From Alphaproteobacteria bacterium (GTDB lineage Bacteria > Myxococcota_A > UBA796 > GCA-2862545), in contig JACKER010000011.1 in NCBI GenBank assembly GCA_020632925.1, positions 62,001 to 126,000 on the forward strand: a DNA stretch of 64,000 nt, in the 5' to 3' direction. This document shows positions 53,909 to 62,426 of this stretch, piece by piece. The translations under genes were made by a program, and so were the position numbers. Below the pieces are notes generated by a model that saw only the letters and a list, made by a program, of their open reading frames with translations, was not told the origin of the DNA and did no database searches. Numbering within the stretch: the first letter of the stretch is position 1; each line of letters begins with the position of its first letter.

Positions 53909-54502
53909 TCAGGCCCTTCGGCGGCGCGAGGGGTTGCGCCAGGTGACCTCGGGGCGGCCCGCCTGGTGGGCTGCCCATCTCGCGACCACGAACAGCAGGT
54001 CGGACAGGCGGTTCAGGTACCGCACGGGGCCGTCGAGCAGGTCGGGCTGCACGTCGGCGACCAGGAGCGAGCGACGCTCGGCGCGGCGGCAGACCGTGCG
54101 GGCCTGGTGGAGCGTGGCGCCGGCGGGCCCGCCGCCGGGGAGCACGAACTCCGTCAGGGGCGGCAGCTCGTCGTTGAAGGCGTCGAGCGTCGCCTCGAGC
54201 CAGGTCACGTCGTCGTCGCCGGTGCGGTACATGCCCTCCCAGCGCGCGTCCGCCGGTGTCGCGAGGTCCGTCCCGACGTTGAACAGATCGTCCTGGACGC
54301 GTCCGAGGACCTCGTCCAGGCGATCTCGCGCCGCCTCGGGGAGATCGTCCAGCCCCGCTCGGGCGACCCCGATCACGGCGTTCAGCTCGTCGACCGTGCC
54401 GTAGGCTTCGACGCGGACATCGTCCTTGCGGACCTCGCTCCCGCCGACCAGCCGGGTGGTGCCGGCGTCGCCCGTCCGGGTGTACACGCGAGTGATGCGC
54501 AC
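53909..54502 (-). CDS. Cob(I)alamin adenosyltransferase, PduO type
   Basis: This 197-residue enzyme transfers the adenosyl group of ATP to cob(I)alamin to make coenzyme B12. The N-terminal RVYTRTGDAGTTRLVGG is the ATP-binding loop. VEAYGTVDELNAVIG, CRRAERRSL and YLNRLSDLLFV are the other PduO signatures. It starts with GTG behind a strong AGGAGGG ribosome-binding site. No B12-dependent enzyme or other B12 gene is nearby. It is divergent from the unknown gene at 54583. Confidence 0.95.
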   Translation of the reverse strand: MRITRVYTRTGDAGTTRLVGGSEVRKDDVRVEAYGTVDELNAVIGVARAGLDDLPEAARDRLDEVLGRVQDDLFNVGTDLATPADARWEGMYRTGDDDVTWLEATLDAFNDELPPLTEFVLPGGGPAGATLHQARTVCRRAERRSLLVADVQPDLLDGPVRYLNRLSDLLFVVARWAAHQAGRPEVTWRNPSRRRRA

Positions 54503-54582
54503 GGGTCCCTCCTTTCCGCTCCGGGCCCGTCTCGTTAACCTCCCGGGGCACCGGTCGACTGCGACCGTGCGGGAGGAGGAAC

Positions 54583-55383
54583 GTGAATCGATCGGCCCCG
54601 GTCGTTCCGCTGCGTGGCTCGGACAGCTCGCTGCTCCAGGTCCAGATCCCGGAGATGCTGCGCCGTCCCATCGGCCAGGTCGCCCTCGTCAACGTCATGG
54701 ACCTCGTGCAGCTCTCGATCACCGAGGGTCGCCCCAAGGCCATCGACAAGCAGCTGCAGACGTTCGTGGGAGGGGTGGGCCGTCAGGTCGCCGACATCCC
54801 GCGCGGCCGCAGCTGGGAGATGTTCGTCGAGGATCTCGAGGAGCTCCCTGCCTCGCAGGTGCCCGAGATGTTCCGCGAGGTCGTCCGCGCCGAGGCCGAG
54901 CGCCGGTCCGAGCTGCGCTCCCGCGTCGACGATCTGCTCGCCCGATGGGCGGAGGTGGAGCCGGAGCCGTTCGAGATCGGCACCCGCCACGTCCGGATCC
55001 AGAAGGCGCAGATGCAGCAGCCGCGGGGTCCGTCGCCCGAGTCCAGCGCTGCGCCCCGCGAGCGCACGCCGCGGGCGGGCGGCTCCAGCTCCTCGTCCCG
55101 GTCGTCGGGGGACGGAGCGAAGACCTCCACCCCGCGCGCGAAGCCGATCCTGGACACCGAGCGCCACGACTACGTGGTGCGGCAGTGCGTCGAGCGTCTC
55201 TCGCGGTGCACGTCGGACCGCGGGCTGGCCGAGACCGTGCTGGTCGCCGGCGTCCGGCACGCCGGGCGCGACCTGTACCCGGACATGACCCCCATCGAGA
55301 TCACCACCATCCTCAAGCAGCTCCGCGACGCCAACCGCGTCCGGTACAGCGCGGGCCGGTGGTCGGTACCGACCAGGTTCTAG
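54583..55383 (+). CDS. Protein of unknown function with C-terminal winged-helix-like domain
   Basis: This 266-residue protein has an N-terminal helical domain (about 15-135: LVNVMDLVQLSITEGRP, QLQTFVGGVGRQ), then a Ser/Pro/Arg-rich linker (about 145-185). The C-terminal domain of some 75 residues ends MTPIEITTILKQLRDANRV and YSAGRWSVP, which looks like a winged helix. There is no signal peptide. GGAGGAGG precedes the ATG. Its TAG overlaps the stop of the convergent gene by 3 bp. Family not recognised. Confidence 0.8.
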   Translation: MNRSAPVVPLRGSDSSLLQVQIPEMLRRPIGQVALVNVMDLVQLSITEGRPKAIDKQLQTFVGGVGRQVADIPRGRSWEMFVEDLEELPASQVPEMFREVVRAEAERRSELRSRVDDLLARWAEVEPEPFEIGTRHVRIQKAQMQQPRGPSPESSAAPRERTPRAGGSSSSSRSSGDGAKTSTPRAKPILDTERHDYVVRQCVERLSRCTSDRGLAETVLVAGVRHAGRDLYPDMTPIEITTILKQLRDANRVRYSAGRWSVPTRF

Positions 55384-55670
55384 CTGGGTTTCCAGCGCCC
55401 CTGACGCTTGCGGTCCTCGACGAAGATGTTCCAGGTCCGCTGCATGTCGGCGAGCATGACCTCCTTCTTCTCCGGGAGGAGCGTCACCCGGACCACGAGC
55501 GAGGTCCCCTCGAGCCCGATCTCGACGGACTCGCCGTACCACGCGCCCATCTTCTCGAGCACGTTCGACCAGTCGGGCACCAGCTCCATGGGCACCTTGA
55601 ACTGCAGGATCTCGGTCTTGACCTCATCCTCGGGGGGCGCCTGCGTCTCGTCGGTGTCGTCTGCCATCAT
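55380..55670 (-). CDS. Small acidic protein of unknown function
   Basis: This 96-residue cytoplasmic protein has an acidic N-terminus (MMADDTDETQAPPEDE), followed by a compact domain (FKVPMELVPDWSNVLEKMG, SLVVRVTLLPEKKEVM, TWNIFVEDRKRQGRW). The alternation suggests an alpha/beta fold. The start is ATG at 55670 or 55667; CGGAG lies upstream. It is divergent from the STAND ATPase gene by 25 bp and overlaps the convergent gene at its end. Not recognised. Confidence 0.65.
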   Translation of the reverse strand: MMADDTDETQAPPEDEVKTEILQFKVPMELVPDWSNVLEKMGAWYGESVEIGLEGTSLVVRVTLLPEKKEVMLADMQRTWNIFVEDRKRQGRWKPS

Positions 55671-55695
55671 GGGGCTCCGGCGAGAGGGTAGCACC

Positions 55696-58077
55696 GTGGC
55701 GAAGCAGATGTGGGTCGGGCGCACGGCGGAGCTCGAGGCGGTGCGCCGCGCGGTCTCCGAGGGCTCGACGGTGGTCACGGGTCCACCTGGGATCGGCAAG
55801 ACGGCGCTGCTCGAGCGGCTGGCCGAGGGCTGGCCGGGGGAGGTGATCCGGTGTGATCTCGGGGAGCGGTCGACGCCGGGCTCGATCGTCGACGCGGTGG
55901 CGAGCGCGCTGGACATCGGGGCGGATCGGGGCGCAGCCATCGGCGCGGCCCTGGCGGCGCGGCCCGGTGCGCTGCTGATCCTCGATGGGGCGGAGCGCGC
56001 GGGGACCGCGTTGGTCGAGCTGATCGAGCGATGGGCCCCTCCGGCCGTGGTCGTAGGGTCCAGGATCCGTCTCGACCTCGACCGCACCATCGCGCTCGGG
56101 CCGCTCCCGGTCGACGACGCCGTGACCCTGTTCCTCGCGAGCGCCCGTCGCCTGGTGTCGGGTCCTCTCGACCAGGGACAGGTCGAGACGCTGGTCCGCG
56201 CCCTCGACGGGGTGCCGCTGGCCGTGCTCGTGGCGGCCTCGCGCGTGCGGACGGTGGGCCTGGACGATCCTGCGCTGCTCGGGGCGGTGGCGCGCTCGGG
56301 ACCGCTCGCGGCCGCCGTCGGCGCGAGCATCGACGCGCTGGACGAGGAGGCCAGGCGTGCGCTGGGTCGGGTCACGCTGTTCGAGGGCGTGTTCGACGCC
56401 GCCGGCTTCCGCACGGTGGGCGGCGCCTCGGACGAGGTGCTCGAGTGGCTGGTCGACGCGTCGCTCGTCGGCGTGACGGGACCAGGGAGGCTGCACCTGC
56501 TCCGGGTGGTGCGGCACCTCGCGGCCGAGCGGTGGGACGAGGCCGATCGGGCGGAGGTCCGCGCTCGCTGGGCGTCCTGGGTACGCGAGGCCGCCGACCG
56601 CGCGGCGCGGACCTGCCGGAGCACGGGCCGGACGGACGACTACGAGGCGCTCCGCGGCGACCTGCGCGCGCTCGCGCCGACGCACGCCTGGGCGGGGGTG
56701 GCCCTGCTCGGCCTGCATCTCCAGCGAGGACCGCTGGTCGACCCCACTCTGGGGACGGACATCCCCGCCGAGGTGGCGCCCCGCCTCGCGCTGCTCCGCG
56801 CCCGGCTGGCGGGCCGCCGCCTCGCGCACGCCGACGCGCTCCAGCTGTTGGAGGCGTGGGGGACCGACGGCGTCATCGGCGCCGAGATCGTCATCGAGCG
56901 CCTCCACCACCTCGTCGCGCTCGACCGGCTCGACGAGGCGCGGGCGCTCCTGCCGGAGGTCCGGCGGGCGTCGTCCGTGGACCCGGAGCGGATCGCGCGC
57001 GCACGCCTCGCGGAGGCGGTGTTCCACCGGCGCCTGGGGGACCTCGATCGCGCGGTGGAGGTGCTCCGCGAGGGCCTTGCAGCCATCGGGACGGAGCCGC
57101 TCCCGGACCTGCGAGCGCGCACCTTCGCGCACCTCGGCGCCATGCTGAGGACCATCGACCCGCCGGCCGCGGAGGAGCACCTCCGGCGCGCGCTGGAGGC
57201 GGCGACCCAGTGCGGGGACGTCCGCCGGGAGGGGGTCGTGGCCCAGTGGCTCGGGCTGCTCCTCGCCGACCGCGGTGAGCTCGACGAGGCCGCGGAGCTG
57301 CTGATCCGCTCCGCCCGTCGCTGCGCGAGCGTCGAGAACGCGCCGTTCGTGGCCAACGCCGCCACCTACCTCTGCCAGGTGAGGCTGGAGCAGGGCCGTC
57401 CGGACGACGCCCGGGAGGCGCTGGCACCCGCCATGGAGGTCACCGCCGCCACCGCGGTCTCCCGGGCGACCGCGCTCGGACATCGATCGTTGATCCTGCA
57501 CTTCGAGGACGACACCGCTGCGGCGGTCCCGATCTACGAGCAGGTGGTGGGCGAGCTCGAGCGGCTGGGCCGCGGAGCGATGGCCGCGAGCTGGCGCGCG
57601 TTCCTGGCGCTGGCGGACCCGAGCCGCCCCGGGGGATGTGGTGATCCCGCGCTGGATCGTCTTCTCGAGGCGGCGAGGGGTGGCGGCGTGGATCCGGGGC
57701 TGCGCGAGGAGGCGCGGAGCTGGGGACGGGCGGACGCCCGGCTGCTCTTGATGCTGTCGGACCGCTCGGGCGTGACCTGCACCGCGGACGGGTCGACGTT
57801 CGTGCTGCGCGACGGCAGCCGGGTGGATCTGAGCCGCCGGCCCCTGCTCGTCCGGCTGGTCCGCACGCTCGTGGAGGCCGGCGCCGGGGGGACGGTCGGG
57901 CGCGGCGCGCTGATGGAGGCCGTGTGGCCCGGAGAGCGGCTGGTGGGGCGCTCGGGCGACGCGAGGCTGCACGTCGCCATCTCCACGCTCCGCAAGCAGG
58001 GCGTGCCGCTGGTGACGACCGAGGTGGACGGCGAGCTCGCCTACGCGTTGGAGGCGGACGTGCGCATCGTCGGCTGA
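55696..58077 (+). CDS. STAND-type P-loop ATPase with TPR-like repeats and C-terminal winged helix
   Basis: This 793-residue protein begins with a short arm and the P-loop GPPGIGKT (29-36), then a Walker B-like LLILDGAE about 92-99. Next is an NB-ARC/LuxR-type helical region with LDGVPLAVLVAASRV. From about 330 to 690 are TPR-like helical pairs (LDRAVEVLREGLAAIG, AEEHLRRALEAATQCGD). The last 95 residues form an OmpR/SARP-like winged helix (LSRRPLLVRLVRTL, LMEAVWPGERLVG, LHVAISTLRKQG). It is probably a ligand-triggered transcription regulator, with the DNA-binding domain at the C-terminus. The GTG at 55696 has GAGGG 7 nt before it. Confidence 0.85.
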   Translation: MAKQMWVGRTAELEAVRRAVSEGSTVVTGPPGIGKTALLERLAEGWPGEVIRCDLGERSTPGSIVDAVASALDIGADRGAAIGAALAARPGALLILDGAERAGTALVELIERWAPPAVVVGSRIRLDLDRTIALGPLPVDDAVTLFLASARRLVSGPLDQGQVETLVRALDGVPLAVLVAASRVRTVGLDDPALLGAVARSGPLAAAVGASIDALDEEARRALGRVTLFEGVFDAAGFRTVGGASDEVLEWLVDASLVGVTGPGRLHLLRVVRHLAAERWDEADRAEVRARWASWVREAADRAARTCRSTGRTDDYEALRGDLRALAPTHAWAGVALLGLHLQRGPLVDPTLGTDIPAEVAPRLALLRARLAGRRLAHADALQLLEAWGTDGVIGAEIVIERLHHLVALDRLDEARALLPEVRRASSVDPERIARARLAEAVFHRRLGDLDRAVEVLREGLAAIGTEPLPDLRARTFAHLGAMLRTIDPPAAEEHLRRALEAATQCGDVRREGVVAQWLGLLLADRGELDEAAELLIRSARRCASVENAPFVANAATYLCQVRLEQGRPDDAREALAPAMEVTAATAVSRATALGHRSLILHFEDDTAAAVPIYEQVVGELERLGRGAMAASWRAFLALADPSRPGGCGDPALDRLLEAARGGGVDPGLREEARSWGRADARLLLMLSDRSGVTCTADGSTFVLRDGSRVDLSRRPLLVRLVRTLVEAGAGGTVGRGALMEAVWPGERLVGRSGDARLHVAISTLRKQGVPLVTTEVDGELAYALEADVRIVG

Positions 58078-58085
58078 CGTCCCGA

Positions 58086-58496
58086 TCAGGCCGGGAAGCG
58101 CTCGGCCACCATCGCCTGGATGGTCGGGGGCAGTCGCACGAGCTTGTTCTGGGCGTCCACCGCCACGAGCTCGATCAGGATCTCGACCAGCGGCGTGGCA
58201 CCGCCCCTGCGGAAGACCGGCTGCCGGAAGATCAGGCGGTAGGTGCTGGCCATCTCGACCGTCGTGCGGACCTCGAGCTCGTCGCCGAAGCGGGCGCCCT
58301 CGCGGAACACCATCTCCGCCTTGTAGACGACGAAGCCCACGCCCTCGTCGCGGTAGAGCGCCACCAGCGACTCGCGCCCGAGGACGTGCTCGCGCGAGCG
58401 CTCCGCGTACTTGAGGTAGTTCGCGTGGTAGACGAGCCCGGAGTGGTCGGTGTCCTCGTAGTAGATCGACACGTTCGTCACGTGGGGCTCGGGCAC
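58086..58496 (-). CDS. Acyl-CoA thioesterase, YbgC/4-hydroxybenzoyl-CoA type
   Basis: This 136-residue hot-dog fold protein has the active-site segment YYEDTDHSGLVYHANYLKYAE, in which the Asp of DTDHSG is catalytic, followed by RSREHVLG. These are diagnostic for the YbgC family, often linked to the Tol-Pal system or acyl-CoA hydrolysis. The GTG start follows GGAGGA. No tol genes are visible nearby. It is divergent from the SDR gene at 58556. Confidence 0.93.
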   Translation of the reverse strand: MPEPHVTNVSIYYEDTDHSGLVYHANYLKYAERSREHVLGRESLVALYRDEGVGFVVYKAEMVFREGARFGDELEVRTTVEMASTYRLIFRQPVFRRGGATPLVEILIELVAVDAQNKLVRLPPTIQAMVAERFPA

Positions 58497-58530
58497 GTCT
58501 CCTCCGGGCCGGCCACCTATCCGTCGTCGC

Positions 58531-58539
58531 TGCTATCGT
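58531..58539 (+). promoter_or_regulatory. Extended -10 box (TGCTATCGT)
   Basis: TGCTATCGT lies 17 bp before the SDR start codon at 58556, with CCGGAGG between them. It matches the TGnTAnnnT pattern found elsewhere in the window. Confidence 0.4.
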
Positions 58540-58555
58540 CGCGCCGGAGGTGCCC

Positions 58556-59365
58556 GTGGAGTGGAAGGGACGGACCGTGCTGGTGACGGGGGGAAGCCGT
58601 GGGATCGGGCGCGCGATCGCGCTGCGGGCGGCACGGGCGGGGGCCAACGTCGCGATCGCCGCCAAGACCGCCGAGCCCCACCCCAAGCTGTCCGGCACCA
58701 TCCACACCGTCGCCGCCGAGATCGAGGCCGCGGGGGGCAAGGCGCTGCCCCTCGTCGTCGACGTCCGGGACGACGCCGTGGTCGAGGCCGCGGTGGCCCG
58801 CACCGCCGAGACCTTCGGCGGCATCGACGTCGTGGTGAACAACGCCTCCGCCATCCAGCTCACGGGCACGCTCGACACCGCGATGAAGCGCTTCGACCTC
58901 ATGTTCTCGGTCAACGTGCGGGGAACGTACTCGGTGAGCCGCGCCGCGATGCCGCACCTGCTCCGATCCCCCTCCGCGCACGTGCTCGTCCTGTCGCCGC
59001 CGATCACGCTCGATCCCAGCTGGTACGGCAACCACCTGGCATACACGATGAGCAAGATGGGCATGAGCATGTGCGTGCTCGGGCTCGCGAAGGAGTTCGC
59101 GGGCAAGGTCGCCGTCAACGCCCTGTGGCCGAGGACGACCATCGCGACGGCGGCGATCGAGATGATCGGGGGTGATGCGCTCGCTCGCCGATCGCGCAAG
59201 GACACGATCATGGCCGACGCGGCGTTCGAGGTGCTCTCGGGACCGGTGAGCGCGACGGGTGCGTTCCACCTCGACGAGGATGTGCTGCGGGCCGCGGGCG
59301 TGACGGACTTCTCGGCGTACGCCGTGGACCCGACGCAGGAGCTGGCCCCCGACCTGTTCCTGTGA
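58556..59365 (+). CDS. Short-chain dehydrogenase/reductase, HSDL2-like
   Basis: This is a 269-residue NAD(P)-dependent oxidoreductase. The cofactor motif TGGSRGIG is at 11-18, followed by VVNNASAI and the catalytic YTMSK after LVLSPPITL. The sequence resembles the hydroxysteroid-dehydrogenase-like 2 group, often tied to fatty-acid metabolism; the substrate is not proven. GTG at 58556 is chosen because GGAG lies 6 nt upstream; the GTG at 58550 would sit on the ribosome-binding site. The neighbouring thioesterase would fit a lipid-related role. Confidence 0.9.
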   Translation: MEWKGRTVLVTGGSRGIGRAIALRAARAGANVAIAAKTAEPHPKLSGTIHTVAAEIEAAGGKALPLVVDVRDDAVVEAAVARTAETFGGIDVVVNNASAIQLTGTLDTAMKRFDLMFSVNVRGTYSVSRAAMPHLLRSPSAHVLVLSPPITLDPSWYGNHLAYTMSKMGMSMCVLGLAKEFAGKVAVNALWPRTTIATAAIEMIGGDALARRSRKDTIMADAAFEVLSGPVSATGAFHLDEDVLRAAGVTDFSAYAVDPTQELAPDLFL

Positions 59366-59385
59366 CGCGCGCCGGCCCCGTGGCC

Positions 59386-59394
59386 TGCTACAAT
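59386..59394 (+). promoter_or_regulatory. Extended -10 box (TGCTACAAT)
   Basis: TGCTACAAT is the best extended -10 in the window. It ends 8 nt before the ATG at 59403, so transcription would start within one or two bases of the start codon. There is no Shine-Dalgarno, consistent with a leaderless mRNA. Confidence 0.45.
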
Positions 59395-59402
59395 CGTCGC
59401 AG

Positions 59403-60215
59403 ATGGCTCGACCCTCGCCCGCCAAGCACGGACTCGGCGCTCGCCCCTCGGTGAAGGGGGCTCCGAGCGCGTTCGCGCAACCCTCCGCCGTCGGTCCGTC
59501 CGAGACGCCGTCGGCCGATCGTCGTGGTGCGGCGGGGCGATCCTTCCGCCCACGGAAGGCTGGCGATCCGGAGACGACGGACCCCCAGGGGTTCGCCCCC
59601 GGAGGCGGTGCGCCGGCGGCGCGGGGTCCTGCACCCTTCGCGAACTACGGCCCCGACGCCCGGCAGATGGCCGGCGGCCTCGAGGGCTCGCGGTCCCAGA
59701 GCCGCGGCGTGCTCGCGATCGTCGGCGGGCTCGTGTTCATGGCGGCGTCCACCTTCGTCATCCTGTTCGCCGTGCTGCTCGTGATGCTGTGGTGGACGGC
59801 GAACCAGCGCGCTGGGGATCTCGCGAACGGCGAGGACGGCCCACAGCACATCCGGGACACGGGCTTCGCCGACCCGCAGCGGTCCGTGCGCCACGGGCCG
59901 GGCCCCCGCGACCCCGGCGACCCTGGCGACGGCACCAACCGCGACCCGAACTTCATCCCGCCGGGACCGTCCACCGTCGTCGTCTCGCGCGACATGATGT
60001 TCCACTCGATCGAGATCAACTGTCCGGGCGGGTACCGCAACCGAGGTCGCTTCAAGAACGTCGACACCCAGATGATGTCGGCGACCGTCCCGAACGTGCC
60101 CGGCGACGAGAGCTGCGTCGTGACCTTCCAGGGCTCGGAGCCCGCGAAGACGTACATCCGCGGCAACGAACGCAAGATCTGCAAGTTCAACCCGGTCGAA
60201 TGCTACATGATGTAG
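59403..60215 (+). CDS. Single-pass membrane protein of unknown function
   Basis: This 270-residue protein has a disordered Pro/Ser/Gly-rich N-terminal 95 residues and one strong membrane helix (about 102-130, IVGGLVFMAASTFVILFAVL). An external Pro/Gly/Asp-rich linker follows, and a C-terminal domain has three cysteines (IEINCPGGY, ESCVVTF, KICKFNPVEC). The latter resembles a PEGA-type domain with the VPNVPGDESCVVTFQG stretch. No catalytic motif. Leaderless initiation is likely. Confidence 0.8.
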   Translation: MARPSPAKHGLGARPSVKGAPSAFAQPSAVGPSETPSADRRGAAGRSFRPRKAGDPETTDPQGFAPGGGAPAARGPAPFANYGPDARQMAGGLEGSRSQSRGVLAIVGGLVFMAASTFVILFAVLLVMLWWTANQRAGDLANGEDGPQHIRDTGFADPQRSVRHGPGPRDPGDPGDGTNRDPNFIPPGPSTVVVSRDMMFHSIEINCPGGYRNRGRFKNVDTQMMSATVPNVPGDESCVVTFQGSEPAKTYIRGNERKICKFNPVECYMM

Positions 60216-60361
60216 CGTTTCCGTTCGACCGCGTTCCTGCGTCGCCGTCGCCCATGTACGCGTGTGTCAGCGGGTCCTGACCATTCGACGACACAGTACC
60301 CTTGGACGAGCACGGGGAACGATGGCTACCCCTGGGGAGGAAGCAACCACCCGAGGGGCCC

Positions 60362-61093
60362 TTGAGCAATCACAAGCACCTGTTCGCATTCGTGCTGTTC
60401 GCCGGAGGCTGCGCCGGCGACGCCACTCCGGAGACCACCGGCTCGGCGTCCGGACTGAGCACCGCGTTCGACGCCTTCCGCGACAACGTCGTCACCTACA
60501 AGGACGGCGACGAAGTCGTCATCGAGACCACCGGCCTGCCCGACCACACGTCGGTCTATTGGAGCCCTTCGCACGAGCTGCACATCGACGAGTCGGACGT
60601 GGACATCGCACCTGGGTACATCGACGACTTCAACGGGAGCTACACGCTGCGGGTTCCTTTCGCCCCCGAGAAGGCGTCCAGCACGACGTCGACCGGACTG
60701 GGTCCCATCGGGATCGCCGTGAGTGGTGCCGTGATCTACAACGATGAGGAGGGACCCAACGTCCCCATCGACAACGCGATCGGGTCGCTCGACTACACGG
60801 GCGCGCACACGGGCCCCCAGAGCTATCACTACCACCTCGAACCGGTCGCCTGGACCGAGGACGACGACGCGTTGATCGGGATCATCGGCGACGGCTTCCT
60901 CCTCTTCGGGCGCAAGTGCGCCTCCACCGGGGACCACCCGAGCGATCTCGACGCCTCTGGTGGGCATACGTCGACCACGCAGTACGACAGCGTGGAGACC
61001 TACCACTACCATGTCCCCAACGAGGTCTACCTCGGCCAGTACTACATCCTGTTCTCTGGTGACTACCAGGGTACTCCCAGCCAGGTGCAGTAG
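60362..61093 (+). CDS. YHYH domain lipoprotein
   Basis: This 243-residue protein starts with TTG at 60362, preceded by GAGGG at 5 nt, and has a lipoprotein leader ending FVLFAGGC. The YHYH domain shows YHYHLEP, then LLFGRKC, DLDASGGHT and TYHYHVPN, whose conserved His and Cys suggest metal binding. YHYH-domain proteins are often found near SCO-like proteins. It is the first gene of a three-lipoprotein operon with a MORN-repeat protein and an SCO protein. An earlier in-frame TTG at 60302 lacks a leader. Confidence 0.85.
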   Translation: MSNHKHLFAFVLFAGGCAGDATPETTGSASGLSTAFDAFRDNVVTYKDGDEVVIETTGLPDHTSVYWSPSHELHIDESDVDIAPGYIDDFNGSYTLRVPFAPEKASSTTSTGLGPIGIAVSGAVIYNDEEGPNVPIDNAIGSLDYTGAHTGPQSYHYHLEPVAWTEDDDALIGIIGDGFLLFGRKCASTGDHPSDLDASGGHTSTTQYDSVETYHYHVPNEVYLGQYYILFSGDYQGTPSQVQ

Positions 61094-61095
61094 CC

Positions 61096-61659
61096 GTGGG
61101 ACCCGTTCCGCTCGTCGTGTGGCTCTGGAGCTGCGCGACCGCACCCACCGCTCCACCCGACGTGGAGGTGCCGCTGGACGACCTCGTCCTCGACCGGGAC
61201 CGAGGGCTGTTCCTGCTCGAGGGTGAGCCCTACTCCGGCTACGCGGTGGCCACCGACGACCGCGGCGAACCGCGGGAGCGGGCCGGCTTCCTCGAGGGTC
61301 GTCGCTCGGGTCTCCGGGTGAGCTACCACGCGAACGGAACCGTGGGTCAGGAGGCGCGGTACGTCGATGGACGCCTCGACGGCCTGCAGAGGACCTGGTT
61401 CGACGACGGAACACTCCGCTCCGAGGGCACGATGGTCGACGGCGTCGGGGAAGGCGTCCAGCGCCAGTGGTACGCCTCCGGGGCGCCGTTCAAGGAGCGG
61501 CACCTGGTGGGCGGGGTCGAGCAGGGCCTGCAGCGTGCCTGGCGCGAGAACGGAGCGATCTACAACAACTACGAGGCCCGCGACGGACGGATCTACGGAC
61601 TTCGTCGGTCGAAGCTGTGCTTCAGCCTGGAGGAAGAGAAGGTGACGCTTGCTCCCTAG
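61096..61659 (+). CDS. MORN-like repeat lipoprotein
   Basis: This 187-residue protein starts with GTG 2 bp after the YHYH stop. It has a short leader (VPLVVWLWSC) with a lipobox-like end. Four to five MORN/YwqK-type repeats follow, each with a G-x-x-x-YHxNG or WFxDG/WYxSG core, such as SYHANGTVGQEARYVDG and WFDDGTLRSEGTMVDG. These beta-hairpins are protein- or lipid-binding in other systems. Its 3' end overlaps the SCO gene by 11 bp. Confidence 0.83.
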   Translation: MGPVPLVVWLWSCATAPTAPPDVEVPLDDLVLDRDRGLFLLEGEPYSGYAVATDDRGEPRERAGFLEGRRSGLRVSYHANGTVGQEARYVDGRLDGLQRTWFDDGTLRSEGTMVDGVGEGVQRQWYASGAPFKERHLVGGVEQGLQRAWRENGAIYNNYEARDGRIYGLRRSKLCFSLEEEKVTLAP

Positions 61660-62269
61660 CTTCGTGGCGCTGCTCGTCAGCGGATGCTCGACCTCGACGG
61701 CTCCCGTCGACACGCTCCCCTACTTCGACAGCCCGGAGTTCACGCCGCAATGGCTGGACGAGGCTCCCGATGGGTTCCACGCGATCCCCGCCTTCACCCT
61801 GACGGACCAGAGGGGGAACCCCGTGACCGAAGCCGACATGACCGGTCACGTCACCGTCGCCAACTTCTTCTTCTCCACCTGCGACGGGATCTGTCCCAGG
61901 ACCACGGACCACCTCCGGCTCGTGGACGAGGCGTTCGCGGAGGACGAGCCGCTGTTGGTCCTCTCGCACAGCGTCACCCCGGCGAAGGACACCGTGGAGG
62001 TGCTCGCGTCGTACGCCGAGGCGCGCGACATCACCTCCCGACGGTGGCACCTCCTGACCGGCGACCGCGACCTGATCTACGATCTGGGCCGCTCGGCGTA
62101 CTTCGTCGAGGAGGACCTCGGCGTCGACAAGTCGACCGACGACTTCCTCCACACCGAGAACCTCGTGCTGGTCGACCAGGACCGCCACCTCCGTGGGATC
62201 TACAACGGGCTGAACCGACGCTCGGTCGAGCAGCTCGTGGCGGATGCGAGGGTGTTGTTGGAACGCTGA
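61649..62269 (+). CDS. SCO1/SenC-family copper-binding lipoprotein
   Basis: This 206-residue thioredoxin-fold protein has a lipobox leader (MLPSFVALLVSGC). The copper-binding CxxxC is present as FFSTCDGICPRTT (Cys78 and Cys82), and the third ligand is His168 in FLHTEN. SCO proteins deliver copper to cytochrome c oxidase or act in redox homeostasis. It starts with TTG behind GAGGAAG/AGAAGG and overlaps the MORN gene. The YHYH partner with His/Cys motifs suggests a metal-handling operon. No oxidase genes are nearby. The next 157 bp to 62427 show nothing recognisable. Confidence 0.93.
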   Translation: MLPSFVALLVSGCSTSTAPVDTLPYFDSPEFTPQWLDEAPDGFHAIPAFTLTDQRGNPVTEADMTGHVTVANFFFSTCDGICPRTTDHLRLVDEAFAEDEPLLVLSHSVTPAKDTVEVLASYAEARDITSRRWHLLTGDRDLIYDLGRSAYFVEEDLGVDKSTDDFLHTENLVLVDQDRHLRGIYNGLNRRSVEQLVADARVLLER

Positions 62270-62426
62270 CCATCGAGGGTGGCAGGGGACGCTCGCGCTG
62301 AGAGCCGGGCACAGCGTCACCCGTCCCCGCGAGCCGACGACAGCCGCCGCTGCAGAGAGAGGATGCTCCGTCCGCTCTACGACGACGTGAAGCGCATGGA
62401 GGCAACGGTGACCGCCAGCCGCTCGC

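Noticed and set aside
55624..59634. 1336-codon minus-strand open frame
   Set aside because: It lies opposite the STAND ATPase and SDR genes and passes through the thioesterase region in the wrong frame. No recognisable protein features.
61096..61659. MORN/YwqK-type protein as an antitoxin
   Set aside because: YwqK-like repeats are sometimes labelled antitoxin, but this protein has a lipoprotein leader and sits in a lipoprotein operon without a toxin gene.
62270..62426. Possible small gene between the SCO and PFK-2-like genes
   Set aside because: A short frame starts near 62363, but it runs into the antisense of the PFK-2-like gene, lacks a convincing ribosome-binding site and has no conserved features.
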